From CAIQIA01 sp945861105 (lineage in GTDB: Bacteria > Cyanobacteriota > Cyanobacteriia > PCC-6307 > Cyanobiaceae): a stretch of DNA of 64,000 nucleotides. The stretch is taken from contig CANLCC010000008.1 in NCBI GenBank assembly GCA_947488815.1, positions 9,376-73,375 on the forward strand, in the 5' to 3' direction. A model generated the notes under the pieces. That model saw only the letters and a program-made list of their open reading frames with translations. It did no database searches and was not told the origin of the DNA. Positions 7,730 to 16,612 of the stretch are shown piece after piece. The position numbers and the translations under genes were made by a program. The first letter of the stretch is position 1, and every line of letters starts with the position of its first letter.

Positions 7730-8662
7730 TCAGCGGGCCTGGGACATCAGGTAGCTGACCGGCAGCTCCAGCACCTTGCCGACCCTGGGCACATAGGCCC
7801 GGTGCTGAAAGACGTCGTAGTCGAGGCGTTCGATGGCATCGAGGATGCCGCGGTACAGCCGCAGGGACGCCCAGACGGGCCAGCGGGCATCGGCCGCCAG
7901 CCAGCGCACCCCGGCCTCCGAGCGTCGGAACCAGTCACGGGCGCGCTGGAGCTGAAAGGCCATCAGGGCCCGCCAGCGATCGTTGAGCAGGCCTGCCATC
8001 AGATCGGCCTCGCTGTAGCCGAAGCGGTCGAGATCCTCCTGGGGGAGATAGATGCGGCCCCGGCCCCGGTCCTCGCCGACATCGCGCAGGATGTTGGTGA
8101 GCTGATTGGCGATGCCAAGGGCCACCGCCGCCTCACGGGTGTCGGGCGGGGCACTCCACGGGGCGGTGGTGTAGGCCGGATCGAGGCCCATCACCTCCCG
8201 GGTCATCAGGCCGACGGTGCCCGCCACCCGAAAGCAGTAACGCTCAAGATCGGCGAAGGTGGCGTAGCGCTGCTGGCGCAGGTCCATGCGCTGGCCCTCG
8301 ATCATCTCGAGGTAGGCCTCGATGGGCTGGGGGAACCGCTCCAGCACATCGGCCAGCACCCGGTCGAGGCCATCGCACACGTCTCCTGCAAAGAGACGGC
8401 GGGTGCGCTGCTCCCAATGGTCCAGTCGATCGGCCAGCACAGGGGTGCCCAGGGCCTGGGCTTCGGCACTGTCGACCAGTTCATCGGTGCGGCGACACCA
8501 GACGTAGATCGCCCAGATAGCCCGCCGCTTGGCCGGCGGCATCAGCAGGGTGCCGAGGTAGAAGGTCTTCGCCCAGTGCTCGGTCTCCCGCCGGCAGGCT
8601 TCGTAGGCCTCATCGAGGGTGAGACCGGGGAAGGAGAGGGGAACGGCGGGGCCGACCTGCAT
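7730..8662 (-). CDS. crtB: Phytoene synthase
   Basis: CrtB condenses two geranylgeranyl diphosphates to phytoene, the first committed carotenoid step. The 310-residue protein has both Mg-diphosphate aspartate motifs: DELVD at 60-64 and DVGED at 194-198 within NQLTNILRDVGEDRGRGR. YVWCRRTDELVD and QRMDL are also typical. It starts 6 bp downstream of crtP on the same strand, forming a crtP-crtB operon, and is convergent with the hydrolase gene. Confidence 0.96.
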   Translation of the reverse strand: MQVGPAVPLSFPGLTLDEAYEACRRETEHWAKTFYLGTLLMPPAKRRAIWAIYVWCRRTDELVDSAEAQALGTPVLADRLDHWEQRTRRLFAGDVCDGLDRVLADVLERFPQPIEAYLEMIEGQRMDLRQQRYATFADLERYCFRVAGTVGLMTREVMGLDPAYTTAPWSAPPDTREAAVALGIANQLTNILRDVGEDRGRGRIYLPQEDLDRFGYSEADLMAGLLNDRWRALMAFQLQRARDWFRRSEAGVRWLAADARWPVWASLRLYRGILDAIERLDYDVFQHRAYVPRVGKVLELPVSYLMSQAR

Positions 8663-8668
8663 CGTGTC

Positions 8669-10036
8669 TCAGCCCGTGATCGCCTGGGCGCAGAGCTTAC
8701 CGCTGAGCACGGCCCCCTCCATCGAAGCCAGGTAGCGCTGCAGGGTGTAGCAACCCGCCAGGAAGAAGTTGGGCACCGGCGTCGCCTGGGTGGGCCGCAG
8801 GGCCTGGCAGCCCGGCACGGTCTTGTAGACCGACAGGGGCGTCTTGACGACGTGGCTCTTGCGCAGACGGGCGGGATCCGCCCCGCCGAAGTGGGCCGGA
8901 AAGAGCCGTTCCAGCTCCGCCAGGGTGGCAGCGACGATCTCTTCGTCCGGGCGGCCGATCCAGTCGCTGGCGGGGGCGAAGACCAGCTCGAGCATCGAAC
9001 GGTTGGGATCGGCGTACTCACGACAGGTGTTGCTCATGTCGGCGTACACGCTCAGCAGGGGCGAGCGGCTGAAGAGCAGGTGGTCGATGTCGGTGAGCTT
9101 GCGGTCAAACCAGAGATGGATGTTGATCACCGGAACCCCCCGCAGGCCCTCCAGACGGGCGAAGAACGGGTCCTGGCGCCAGGGGTCCGGCAGCAGCAGC
9201 TTGAGGGGGTCCACCGGCAGGGCACTCACGTAGGCATCAGCCTCGAGCACCCGACCCTCCTGGCCGTCGAGGCCCCCGAGGCGGAAGCCCGCCACCCTGC
9301 CGTCGTCGGCCAGCTGGATCTCCCGCAGGGGCGCCCGCAGCTCAACCGAGCCCCCGCGGGCCTCGATGTGCTCAACGATGGGCTGGCACAGGCGTTCGGG
9401 CGGGTTGCCGTCCAGAAAGGCCATGCGGGACCCGTTCTTCTCCTGCAGGAAGCGATTCAGGGCCGTCAGCACCACCGTGCTCGAGATCTCGTCCGGGTTG
9501 ATGAAGTTGAGGGCCTTGCTCATGGCCATGAAGACCTCGTCATTCACGCGCTTGGGGATGCGGTGGATGCTCAGCCATTCACTCCATGAGTAACGGTCGC
9601 AGTCTTCGACGTACTGCTGGCCGCGCAGCATCGCCGGCACGAGCCCGAGGCCGAAGGCCACCTTCTCGGGCCAGGTGAGCATGTCGTTGTTGCCGAGGAT
9701 GGCGGCCACACCGTTGAGGGGCGCCGGCAGGTCGGGAAAGTCGAAGCGGCTGTAGGTGCCGGGCACCTCCTGCCGGTTGAAGATCATCGAGTGGCTCTTC
9801 CACTGCAGCCGGTCCTCGATGCCGAGTTCGGCGAAGAGCTGCAGCATGTTCGGATAGGCCCCGAAGAAGATGTGCAGACCGGTCTCGTACCAGTCGCCCT
9901 CCTCGTCCTGCCAGGCGGCCACCTTGCCCCCCAGCACGTCCCGGGCCTCGACCACCACGGGGGTGTGGCCGGCGTCGCTGAGGTACTTGGCGCAAGCCAG
10001 TCCGGCCAGGCCGGCCCCTGCAATCGCCACCCGCAT
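8669..10036 (-). CDS. crtP: 15-cis-phytoene desaturase, plant type (CrtP/PDS)
   Basis: CrtP introduces two double bonds into phytoene to give zeta-carotene and passes electrons to plastoquinone at the membrane. The 455-residue protein opens with the FAD-binding motif AGAGLAGLACAKYL (residues 6-19) and has the plant/cyanobacterial core EARDVLGGKVAAW and LHIFFGAYPN. The C-terminal FAD segment is NFFLAGCYTLQRYLASMEGA. It is upstream of crtB and divergent from ndhM; the short gap must hold both promoters. Confidence 0.96.
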   Translation of the reverse strand: MRVAIAGAGLAGLACAKYLSDAGHTPVVVEARDVLGGKVAAWQDEEGDWYETGLHIFFGAYPNMLQLFAELGIEDRLQWKSHSMIFNRQEVPGTYSRFDFPDLPAPLNGVAAILGNNDMLTWPEKVAFGLGLVPAMLRGQQYVEDCDRYSWSEWLSIHRIPKRVNDEVFMAMSKALNFINPDEISSTVVLTALNRFLQEKNGSRMAFLDGNPPERLCQPIVEHIEARGGSVELRAPLREIQLADDGRVAGFRLGGLDGQEGRVLEADAYVSALPVDPLKLLLPDPWRQDPFFARLEGLRGVPVINIHLWFDRKLTDIDHLLFSRSPLLSVYADMSNTCREYADPNRSMLELVFAPASDWIGRPDEEIVAATLAELERLFPAHFGGADPARLRKSHVVKTPLSVYKTVPGCQALRPTQATPVPNFFLAGCYTLQRYLASMEGAVLSGKLCAQAITG

Positions 10037-10098
10037 CGCTCATCCCATCGGCACGAGTGATCACCATAGAGTTGACCGAAGTTCCGCCGAGGCGTCCG

Positions 10099-10449
10099 GT
10101 GTCCGACACCCCCCTGAAGTGCACCACCCGCCACGTCAGGATCTTCGCGGCCACGGTCACCCCCGACGGTGACCTGGAGGCCAGCGCCGATCGCCTCACC
10201 CTCGACCTCGACCCCGACGATGAGTTCGTCTGGGAGCCGGGGGTGCTGCAGCGGGTGCAGGACCGCTTCCGCCAACTCGTGGAGGCGGCGGCGGGCCAGG
10301 CCCTGAACGACTACAACCTGCGCCGCATCGGCTCGGACCTGGAGGGCTTCCTGCGCCAGCTGCTGCAGGCCGGTGAGCTGCGCTACAACCTCGACAGCCG
10401 GGTGCTCAACTACTCCATGGGCCTGCCCCGCAGCCCCGACAGCCCCTGA
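10099..10449 (+). CDS. ndhM: NAD(P)H-quinone oxidoreductase subunit M
   Basis: NdhM is an oxygenic-photosynthesis-specific subunit of the peripheral arm of cyanobacterial NDH-1. Starting at GTG 10099 the product has 116 residues, beginning VSDTPLKCTTRHVRIF as in the family; DYNLRRIGSDLE and the C-terminal RVLNYSMGLPR are hallmarks. An upstream in-frame GTG at 10057 would add 14 residues but leaves only 20 bp to crtP. The DUF3172 gene follows after 3 bp, suggesting an operon. Confidence 0.9.
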   Translation: MSDTPLKCTTRHVRIFAATVTPDGDLEASADRLTLDLDPDDEFVWEPGVLQRVQDRFRQLVEAAAGQALNDYNLRRIGSDLEGFLRQLLQAGELRYNLDSRVLNYSMGLPRSPDSP

Positions 10450-10452
10450 ACC

Positions 10453-11103
10453 ATGGCCGTGCGCCGCACTCCTGACAGCCGCTACGACAACCGCTACGAC
10501 GAGCGTTATGGCCAGCGCGCCGAAGGGCGCTATGACCGGGAACGGGGCGCTGACCCAGAACGCCGGCGCCCTGGCCCCGGCGGAGGACCGTCGGGGGGTG
10601 GTGGCAGTTTTCAGTTCAACGTGGCCACGCTGGCGGTGCTGGCGGGGGTGCTCATCCTGGGCATCGGCATCGGCACGGCGCTCAACAGCAACACGGCCGG
10701 CAACCAGGGCAACATCGCCAGCAGCCAGCAGCTGGATCTGGCGGTTCCTGACCCCGAATTCTGCAAGCAGTGGGGCGCCAGTGCCTTCGTCATGGACGTG
10801 GAGATGTACACGACCATGAACCCCAGCAGCAGCTTCGTGACCCAGCCGAAACTGCAACCGGGCTGCGTGATCCGCCGCGAGAACTGGTCGGTGCTGCAGA
10901 AGGAGGGGGCCGTCACGGCCGAGCAGATGCGCCAGTGCAAGCAGCGCATGAACACCTTTGCCTACATCGGCTCAATCCGCGACAAGCCTCAGGTGCGCTG
11001 CGTCTATCAGACCGACAGCGTCGACAACAAGTTCCAGACCCGCGGTTCCGCCGGCGCCGCCGATGACAGCGTCGGCCTCACCCCCGAAGCGGATCAGTTC
11101 TGA
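10453..11103 (+). CDS. DUF3172 membrane protein
   Basis: A 216-residue protein with a charged N-terminus rich in Arg, Tyr and Gly (residues 1-50), one membrane helix (about 56-76) and a conserved extracytoplasmic domain with Cys residues in DPEFCKQWG, QPGCVIRR and RQCKQRM. DUF3172 proteins occur in cyanobacteria and algae with no known function. The gene starts 3 bp after ndhM, so co-expression with NDH-1 is likely. It is convergent with rbcR, with 5 bp between the stops. Confidence 0.85.
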   Translation: MAVRRTPDSRYDNRYDERYGQRAEGRYDRERGADPERRRPGPGGGPSGGGGSFQFNVATLAVLAGVLILGIGIGTALNSNTAGNQGNIASSQQLDLAVPDPEFCKQWGASAFVMDVEMYTTMNPSSSFVTQPKLQPGCVIRRENWSVLQKEGAVTAEQMRQCKQRMNTFAYIGSIRDKPQVRCVYQTDSVDNKFQTRGSAGAADDSVGLTPEADQF

Positions 11104-11108
11104 TCGGC

Positions 11109-12065
11109 TCAGTTCTGATCCTGGTTCTGCCGCAGGGGACTGTCGGGGCTGGCGAACACCGGCAGGATCTCGCGTCTGAAGGCCCCGGCCGCCCGTGAGC
11201 AGTAGCGGGCCGGATGGGTGATGAGCCGCAGTTGACGGCGCACGTTGAGGTCACTGACGGCCATGCGCTGCAGGGTCTGGCTGCTCAGTTCGCGTTCAAT
11301 CGACACCACCGGCAGGAAGGCCGCCCCCAGACCGCTCTGCACGGCGTTCTTGATGGCCTCCAGGGAGTTGAGCTCCATCTCGACCCGCAATCGCTGCACA
11401 TCGAGGCCGGCCCGCACCAACAGCTGATCGACCATCTTGCGGGTGGTGCTCTGGGCGTCGAGGCAGATGAACGACAGCCGATAGAGATCATCCTTCTGCA
11501 GTTCCTGCAGACGGGCCATGGGGTGCTTCACGGGCAGCACCAGGGCCAGATCTTCGCTGGCATAGGGCACCACCTGCAGCTGTTCGGCCAGGTCGGAGGG
11601 CAGTTCACCACCGATGATCGCCAGATCGATCTGGCCATTGGCCACACTCCAGCTGGTGCGCCGGGTGCTGTGCACCTGCAGCTGCACCGCCACGTCCGGA
11701 TACTTCTGACGGAACAGGCCGATCATCCGCGGCATCAGATAGGTGCCGGTGGTCTGGCTCGCGCCGACCACCAGGGATCCACCGCGCAGGTTGTGCAGAT
11801 CATCGAGGGCCCGGCAGGCCTCCTGGCACTGGCTGAGGATGCGCTCGGAATAGCTGAGCAGCAGGTGGCCGGCCTCGGTGAGCATGGCCTTGCGGCCACC
11901 GCGATCAAACAGGGACACGTCGAGCTGCTTCTCCAGGTTCTGGATCTGCAGGCTCACGGCCGGCTGGGTCACGAACAGGCTGTCGGCAGCCTTCTTGAAG
12001 CTGCCCTCATGGTGGATGGCCCTGAGGATGCGCAGCTGATCGAGGGTGAACGGCAGATCGGCCAT
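11109..12065 (-). CDS. rbcR: RbcR-type LysR transcriptional regulator
   Basis: From ATG 12065 the product is 318 residues. An N-terminal winged helix-turn-helix (about residues 5-64, with FKKAADSLFVTQPAVSLQIQ) is followed by a periplasmic-binding-like effector domain. The protein is full length for LysR regulators. The extension to 12230 lies inside the divergent NnrU-type gene and was rejected. RbcR/CcmR family members control RuBisCO and inorganic-carbon genes. Its site next to ndhM, ndhF1 and ndhD1 matches other picocyanobacteria. Confidence 0.9.
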   Translation of the reverse strand: MADLPFTLDQLRILRAIHHEGSFKKAADSLFVTQPAVSLQIQNLEKQLDVSLFDRGGRKAMLTEAGHLLLSYSERILSQCQEACRALDDLHNLRGGSLVVGASQTTGTYLMPRMIGLFRQKYPDVAVQLQVHSTRRTSWSVANGQIDLAIIGGELPSDLAEQLQVVPYASEDLALVLPVKHPMARLQELQKDDLYRLSFICLDAQSTTRKMVDQLLVRAGLDVQRLRVEMELNSLEAIKNAVQSGLGAAFLPVVSIERELSSQTLQRMAVSDLNVRRQLRLITHPARYCSRAAGAFRREILPVFASPDSPLRQNQDQN

Positions 12066-12117
12066 GGACCGGCCCCCGGGCTGCTGGACTGTAGGGCGGT
12101 CGCCGCTGACACCGCCC

Positions 12118-12855
12118 ATGCCCCCGATCCCCGACCTGCACAGCCATGGGGTGATGCTGGCGCTGCTGCTGGGGTTCGCTGTGGTCCACAGCGGCGGCGC
12201 CGCCCTGCGCAGCCGCGCCGAAGGCCGCATCGGCGCCCGCGCCTGGCGCCTGATCTTCGCTGCCGTGAGCGTGCCGTCGGCCGTGGTCGTGATCGGCTAT
12301 TTCCTCCAGCACCGCTACGACGGCCTGCGGCTCTGGAATCTGCAGGACCAGGCCTGGATCGAGCCGGTGGTGTGGCTGGGAACCGCGGTGAGCTTCCTCT
12401 TCCTTTATCCCGCCACGTACAACCTGCTCGAGATCCCTGCCCTGCAACGGCCGCAGGTGCGGCTCTACGGCAGCGGCGTCATCCGCATCTCGCGCCACCC
12501 CCAGGCCGTGGGCCAGGTGCTGTGGTGCGCCACCCACCTGCTCTGGATCGGCAGCTCGTTCATGGTGGTCACCTGCGCCGGCCTGGTCGCCCACCATCTG
12601 TTCGCCGTCTGGCACGGGGACCGGCGGCTGCGGGCCCGCTTCGGGCCGGCCTTTGAAGAGCTGAAGGCGGCGACATCGGTGCTGCCGTTCGTCGCCCTGA
12701 TCGATGGCCGGCAGACGCTGCCCCTGGCCGAACTGCTGCGCCCCGCCTATGCCGGGATCCTCATCGCCATCGGCGTGTTCTGGTTCTCGCACCGCTGGAT
12801 CGGCACGGCAGCCACCACATTCGCCCGCACGGGCCTCTCCCACTGGCTGGGCTGA
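12118..12855 (+). CDS. NnrU-family membrane protein, probable 15-cis-zeta-carotene isomerase (Z-ISO)
   Basis: Starting at ATG 12118, the 245-residue protein has about six membrane segments. Segments I recognise from plant Z-ISO are VHSGGAALR (23-31), RISRHPQAVGQVLW (123-136), ATHLLWIG (138-145), HHLFAVWHGDRR (159-170) and DGRQTLP (196-202). Z-ISO binds heme b through two histidines; His24 and His140 here lie 116 residues apart, as I recall for the maize ligands. The gene is near crtB and crtP and divergent from rbcR. The NnrU family is certain; the isomerase role is inferred. Confidence 0.75.
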   Translation: MPPIPDLHSHGVMLALLLGFAVVHSGGAALRSRAEGRIGARAWRLIFAAVSVPSAVVVIGYFLQHRYDGLRLWNLQDQAWIEPVVWLGTAVSFLFLYPATYNLLEIPALQRPQVRLYGSGVIRISRHPQAVGQVLWCATHLLWIGSSFMVVTCAGLVAHHLFAVWHGDRRLRARFGPAFEELKAATSVLPFVALIDGRQTLPLAELLRPAYAGILIAIGVFWFSHRWIGTAATTFARTGLSHWLG

Positions 12856-12897
12856 ACGTGATGCCTACACTCCGGGAAACCACTCCCCCCAGCCGCC

Positions 12898-14889
12898 ATG
12901 CCCCCGGCCTCTGAGCTTGCCTGGCTGATTCCGGTGCTTCCCCTGGCCGGGGCGACCCTGGTGGGGCTCGGGCTCATCAGCTTCAACCGCACCGTCAACC
13001 GCCTGCGGGTGCCCGTGGCCGCACTGCTGATCAGCAGCGTCGGCGCCGCAGCCGTGCTGAGCTATGCCGTGCTGGCTGAGCAGATCGCCGGCGCGGGCCC
13101 CACCGAGATGCTGTTCACCTGGGCCACCGCGGGCAGCTTCAGCCTGCCGATGGGCTTTCGCGTCGATGCCCTTGGTGCCGTGATGCTCGCCCTGGTCACC
13201 AGCATCGCCCTGCTGGTGATGGTCTATTCCCACGGCTACATGGCCCACGACAAGGGCTACGTGCGCTTCTTCACCTACCTGGCGCTGTTCAGCAGTTCGA
13301 TGCTGGGGCTGGTGGTGAGTCCGAACCTGCTCGAGATCTACGTGTTCTGGGAGCTGGTGGGGATGTGCTCCTACCTGCTGGTGGGGTTCTGGTACGACCG
13401 CGACGGCGCCGCCCATGCGGCCCAGAAGGCCTTCGTCGTCAATCGGGTCGGAGATTTCGGGCTGCTGCTGGGCATCCTCGGCCTGTTCTGGGCCACCGGC
13501 ACCCTGTCCTTCGATGGCATCGCGGCAGGCGTGCAGGCCGGCCTGGCCGACGGCACCCTGCCCGGCTGGGCCGCCACCCTGCTCTGCCTGCTGGTGTTCA
13601 TGGGGCCGATGGCCAAGTCGGCCCAGTTCCCGCTGCACGTGTGGCTGCCCGACGCCATGGAGGGTCCGACGCCCATCTCGGCGCTGATCCACGCCGCCAC
13701 GATGGTGGCGGCCGGCGTCTTCCTCGTTGCCCGGCTGGAACCGCTGTATGCCCAGTTCCCCTCGGTCCAGCTGACGGTGGCGGTGGTCGGCACCATCACC
13801 TGCTTCCTGGGGGCCTCGATCGCCCTCACCCAGATGGATCTGAAGAAGGGGCTCGCCTACAGCACCGTCTCCCAGCTGGGTTACATGATGCTGGCCATGG
13901 GCTGCGGCGCTCCCCTGGCCGGGATGTTCCACCTGGTGACCCACGCCTGCTTCAAGGCGATGCTGTTCCTCGGGTCGGGTTCGGTGATCCACGCCATGGA
14001 GGAGGTGGTGGGCCATGAGCCGGTGCTGGCCCAGGACATGCGCCTGATGGGTGGCCTGCGCCGGTCGATGCCCATCACCGCCGTCACCTTCTTCATCGGC
14101 TGCCTGGCCATCAGCGGACTGCCCCCCCTGGCGGGCTTCTGGAGCAAGGACGAGATTCTCGGCGAAGCGTTTCAGGCCTACCCGCTGCTGTGGCTGGTGG
14201 GCTGGCTCACGGCCGGCATGACGGCCTTTTACATGTTCCGGCTCTATTTCCTCACCTTCGAGGGAGGGTTCCGGGGCCATGACACCGCCCTGCAGACCCG
14301 CCTGCTGCAGGCCGCCGGCCGTGGGGCACCGGAGCACGGCCACGGCGAAGGCCACGTGCACGAATCGGCCTGGCCCATGACCCTGCCGTTGGTGGTGCTG
14401 GCGGTGCCATCGGTGCTGATCGGCCTGCTGGGCATGCCCTGGAACAACCGGTTCGCCGCGCTGCTCGACCCCCGCGAGGCCGCCGAGGCCATGGCCCATT
14501 TCTCGATGGCTGAGTTTCTGCCCCTGGCCGGAGCGTCGGTCGCCGTGTCCCTGGTGGGCATCGGTGTGGCCGTGGTCGCCTACGCCCTGGGCCGCCTGGA
14601 CCTGGGGACGGCCGTGGCCGGGCGGTTCCCGGCGATCAACCGCTTCCTGGCCAACAAGTGGTACCTGGATGCCATCAACGAACGCATCTTCGTGAGGGGC
14701 AGCCGTGCCCTCGCCCGCCAGGTGCTGGAGGTCGATGCCAAGGTCGTGGATGGGGTGGTGAACCTCACGGGCCTGCTGACCCTCGGCAGCGGCGAAGGTC
14801 TCAAGTACTTCGAGACCGGCCGGGCCCAGTTCTATGCCCTGATTGTTTTCGGTGGTGTGATCGCCCTGGTGGTGCTCTTCAGCCTCTGA
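12898..14889 (+). CDS. ndhF: NAD(P)H-quinone oxidoreductase subunit 5 (NdhF1)
   Basis: NdhF is the distal proton-pumping antiporter-like subunit of the NDH-1 membrane arm, in respiration and cyclic electron flow. The 663-residue polytopic protein has the family's key charged residues: Glu in FWELVGMCSYLLVGFWY, Lys in KSAQFPLHVWLPDAMEGPTP and Lys in LKKGLAYSTVSQLGYM. The C-terminus has the lateral helix and anchor expected of NuoL. ndhD1 follows 86 bp later on the same strand. Subtype 1 rather than the CO2-uptake F3/F4 type is inferred from pairing with ndhD1. Confidence 0.95.
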   Translation: MPPASELAWLIPVLPLAGATLVGLGLISFNRTVNRLRVPVAALLISSVGAAAVLSYAVLAEQIAGAGPTEMLFTWATAGSFSLPMGFRVDALGAVMLALVTSIALLVMVYSHGYMAHDKGYVRFFTYLALFSSSMLGLVVSPNLLEIYVFWELVGMCSYLLVGFWYDRDGAAHAAQKAFVVNRVGDFGLLLGILGLFWATGTLSFDGIAAGVQAGLADGTLPGWAATLLCLLVFMGPMAKSAQFPLHVWLPDAMEGPTPISALIHAATMVAAGVFLVARLEPLYAQFPSVQLTVAVVGTITCFLGASIALTQMDLKKGLAYSTVSQLGYMMLAMGCGAPLAGMFHLVTHACFKAMLFLGSGSVIHAMEEVVGHEPVLAQDMRLMGGLRRSMPITAVTFFIGCLAISGLPPLAGFWSKDEILGEAFQAYPLLWLVGWLTAGMTAFYMFRLYFLTFEGGFRGHDTALQTRLLQAAGRGAPEHGHGEGHVHESAWPMTLPLVVLAVPSVLIGLLGMPWNNRFAALLDPREAAEAMAHFSMAEFLPLAGASVAVSLVGIGVAVVAYALGRLDLGTAVAGRFPAINRFLANKWYLDAINERIFVRGSRALARQVLEVDAKVVDGVVNLTGLLTLGSGEGLKYFETGRAQFYALIVFGGVIALVVLFSL

Positions 14890-14975
14890 GCCGGGGCAGA
14901 GTGTGTGTCAAAGCCGATGAGGGGGTTCCGCCTCCGGTCTGCATTTCTATCCTGCGGGCAACGGACTGAGCGGAT

Positions 14976-16562
14976 CTGGACTCCTTTCCCTGGCTGACGA
15001 CGGCGATCCTGCTTCCGATCGTCGCCTCCCTGCTGATTCCCCTGATTCCCGACCCAGGCAACGGACGGATCGTCCGCTGGTATGCCCTCGGCGTGGCACT
15101 GGTGACCTTCCTGATCACCGTGGCCGCCTACGTGGTCGGCTACGACCCTGCCGAAGCCGGGCTGCAGCTGAGCCAGCGCATCGACTGGGTCCCTGACCTG
15201 GGCCTGGGCTGGTCGGTGGGGGTGGACGGACTGTCCATGCCCCTGGTGCTGCTGACCAGCTTCATCACCACGCTGGCGGTGCTGGCGGCCTGGCCTGTCA
15301 CCTTCAAGCCACGGCTCTTCTACTTCCTGATCCTGGCCATGGACGGCGGGCAGATCGCCGTCTTCGCCGTCCAGGACATGCTGCTGTTCTTCCTTGCCTG
15401 GGAGCTGGAGCTGATTCCCGTCTACCTGCTGCTGGCCATCTGGGGTGGCAAGAAACGCCAGTACGCAGCGACCAAGTTCATCCTTTACACCGCCGGCAGT
15501 TCCCTGTTCATCCTGCTGGTGGCCCTGGGGATGGCCTTCGCCGGCTCCGGTCCGGTCAGTTTCGAATACAGCGATCTGGCCGCCAAGACCCTGGCGCCCT
15601 CCCTGCAGCTGCTGCTCTATGCCGGCCTGCTGATCGCCTTCGGCGTCAAGCTGCCGATCGTTCCGCTACACACCTGGCTGCCCGATGCCCACGGTGAGGC
15701 CACGGCACCGGTGCACATGCTGCTGGCGGGCATCCTGCTCAAGATGGGTGGCTACGCCCTGCTGCGCTTCAACGCCGGCATGCTGCCCGACGCCCATGTG
15801 CAGTTCGCGCCGCTGCTGGTGGTGCTGGGGGTCGTGAACATCATCTATGCGGCGCTCACGTCGTTCGCCCAGCGCAACCTCAAACGCAAGATCGCCTACA
15901 GCTCCATCAGCCACATGGGCTTCGTGCTCATCGGCATCGGCAGCTTCTCACCCCTGGCGGCCAGTGGGGCGATGCTGCAGATGATCAGCCATGGCCTGAT
16001 CGGCGCCAGCCTGTTCTTCCTGGTGGGGGCCACCTACGACCGCACCCACACCCTCCAGCTCGATGAGATGGGCGGGGTGGGCCAGGCCATGCGCAAGATG
16101 TTCGCCCTCTGGACCGCCTGCGCCCTGGCCTCCCTGGCCCTGCCGGGGATGAGTGGGTTCGTGGCCGAACTGATGGTGTTTGTGGGGTTCACCACCGACG
16201 AGGCCTACAGCCTCCCCTTCCGCATCGTGATCGCCGCGCTGGCGGCCATCGGCGTGGTCCTGACTCCGATCTACCTGCTCTCGATGCTGCGCGAGATCTT
16301 CTTCGGCAAGGAGAATGCCGAACTGGCCAGCCACAGCAACCTTGTCGATGCCGAGCCCCGCGAGATCTACATCATCTCGTGCCTGCTGGTGCCCATCATC
16401 GGCATCGGCCTCTATCCCCGGCTGATGACCGACAGCTACAGGGCCACCATCGAACGCCAGGTGGCCCGCGACGGGGCTGCCATTCACAGTGCCGCAGCGC
16501 CACCCCTGCCCCTGCGTCCCCCCCTCACCGCCGCCGTGACAATGGCCCCGGCCCTGCGCTGA
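14976..16562 (+). CDS. ndhD: NAD(P)H-quinone oxidoreductase chain 4 (NdhD1), apparent CTG start
   Basis: NdhD is a proton-pumping membrane subunit of NDH-1. Markers are WELELIPVYLLLAIWGG, KLPIVPLHTWLPDAHGEA and LKRKIAYSSISHMGF. The first ATG/GTG/TTG in frame is GTG 15093, but the conserved first helix (DSFPWLTTAILLPIVAS) is encoded upstream of it. Between the in-frame TGA at 14967 and 15093 there is no ATG, GTG or TTG, only CTG codons; CTG 14976 directly precedes the conserved start. With it the protein has 528 residues, the usual NdhD1 length. The start is therefore inferred. Confidence 0.9.
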   Translation: MDSFPWLTTAILLPIVASLLIPLIPDPGNGRIVRWYALGVALVTFLITVAAYVVGYDPAEAGLQLSQRIDWVPDLGLGWSVGVDGLSMPLVLLTSFITTLAVLAAWPVTFKPRLFYFLILAMDGGQIAVFAVQDMLLFFLAWELELIPVYLLLAIWGGKKRQYAATKFILYTAGSSLFILLVALGMAFAGSGPVSFEYSDLAAKTLAPSLQLLLYAGLLIAFGVKLPIVPLHTWLPDAHGEATAPVHMLLAGILLKMGGYALLRFNAGMLPDAHVQFAPLLVVLGVVNIIYAALTSFAQRNLKRKIAYSSISHMGFVLIGIGSFSPLAASGAMLQMISHGLIGASLFFLVGATYDRTHTLQLDEMGGVGQAMRKMFALWTACALASLALPGMSGFVAELMVFVGFTTDEAYSLPFRIVIAALAAIGVVLTPIYLLSMLREIFFGKENAELASHSNLVDAEPREIYIISCLLVPIIGIGLYPRLMTDSYRATIERQVARDGAAIHSAAAPPLPLRPPLTAAVTMAPALR

Positions 16563-16612
16563 CAGCCATCGGGGACGGGTACATTCCGCTGCACCTCTCC
16601 CCCCGCCCTGTG

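Noticed and set aside
7802..9589. 595-codon forward open frame opposite crtB and crtP
   Set aside because: Antisense to two confident carotenoid genes; low-complexity composition and no domain.
12865..14499. 544-codon reverse open frame opposite ndhF
   Set aside because: His/Gln/Gly-rich antisense frame without domains; ndhF is certain.
14890..14975. Possible tRNA or small RNA gene between ndhF1 and ndhD1
   Set aside because: No cloverleaf arms or tRNA-like ends are visible on either strand.
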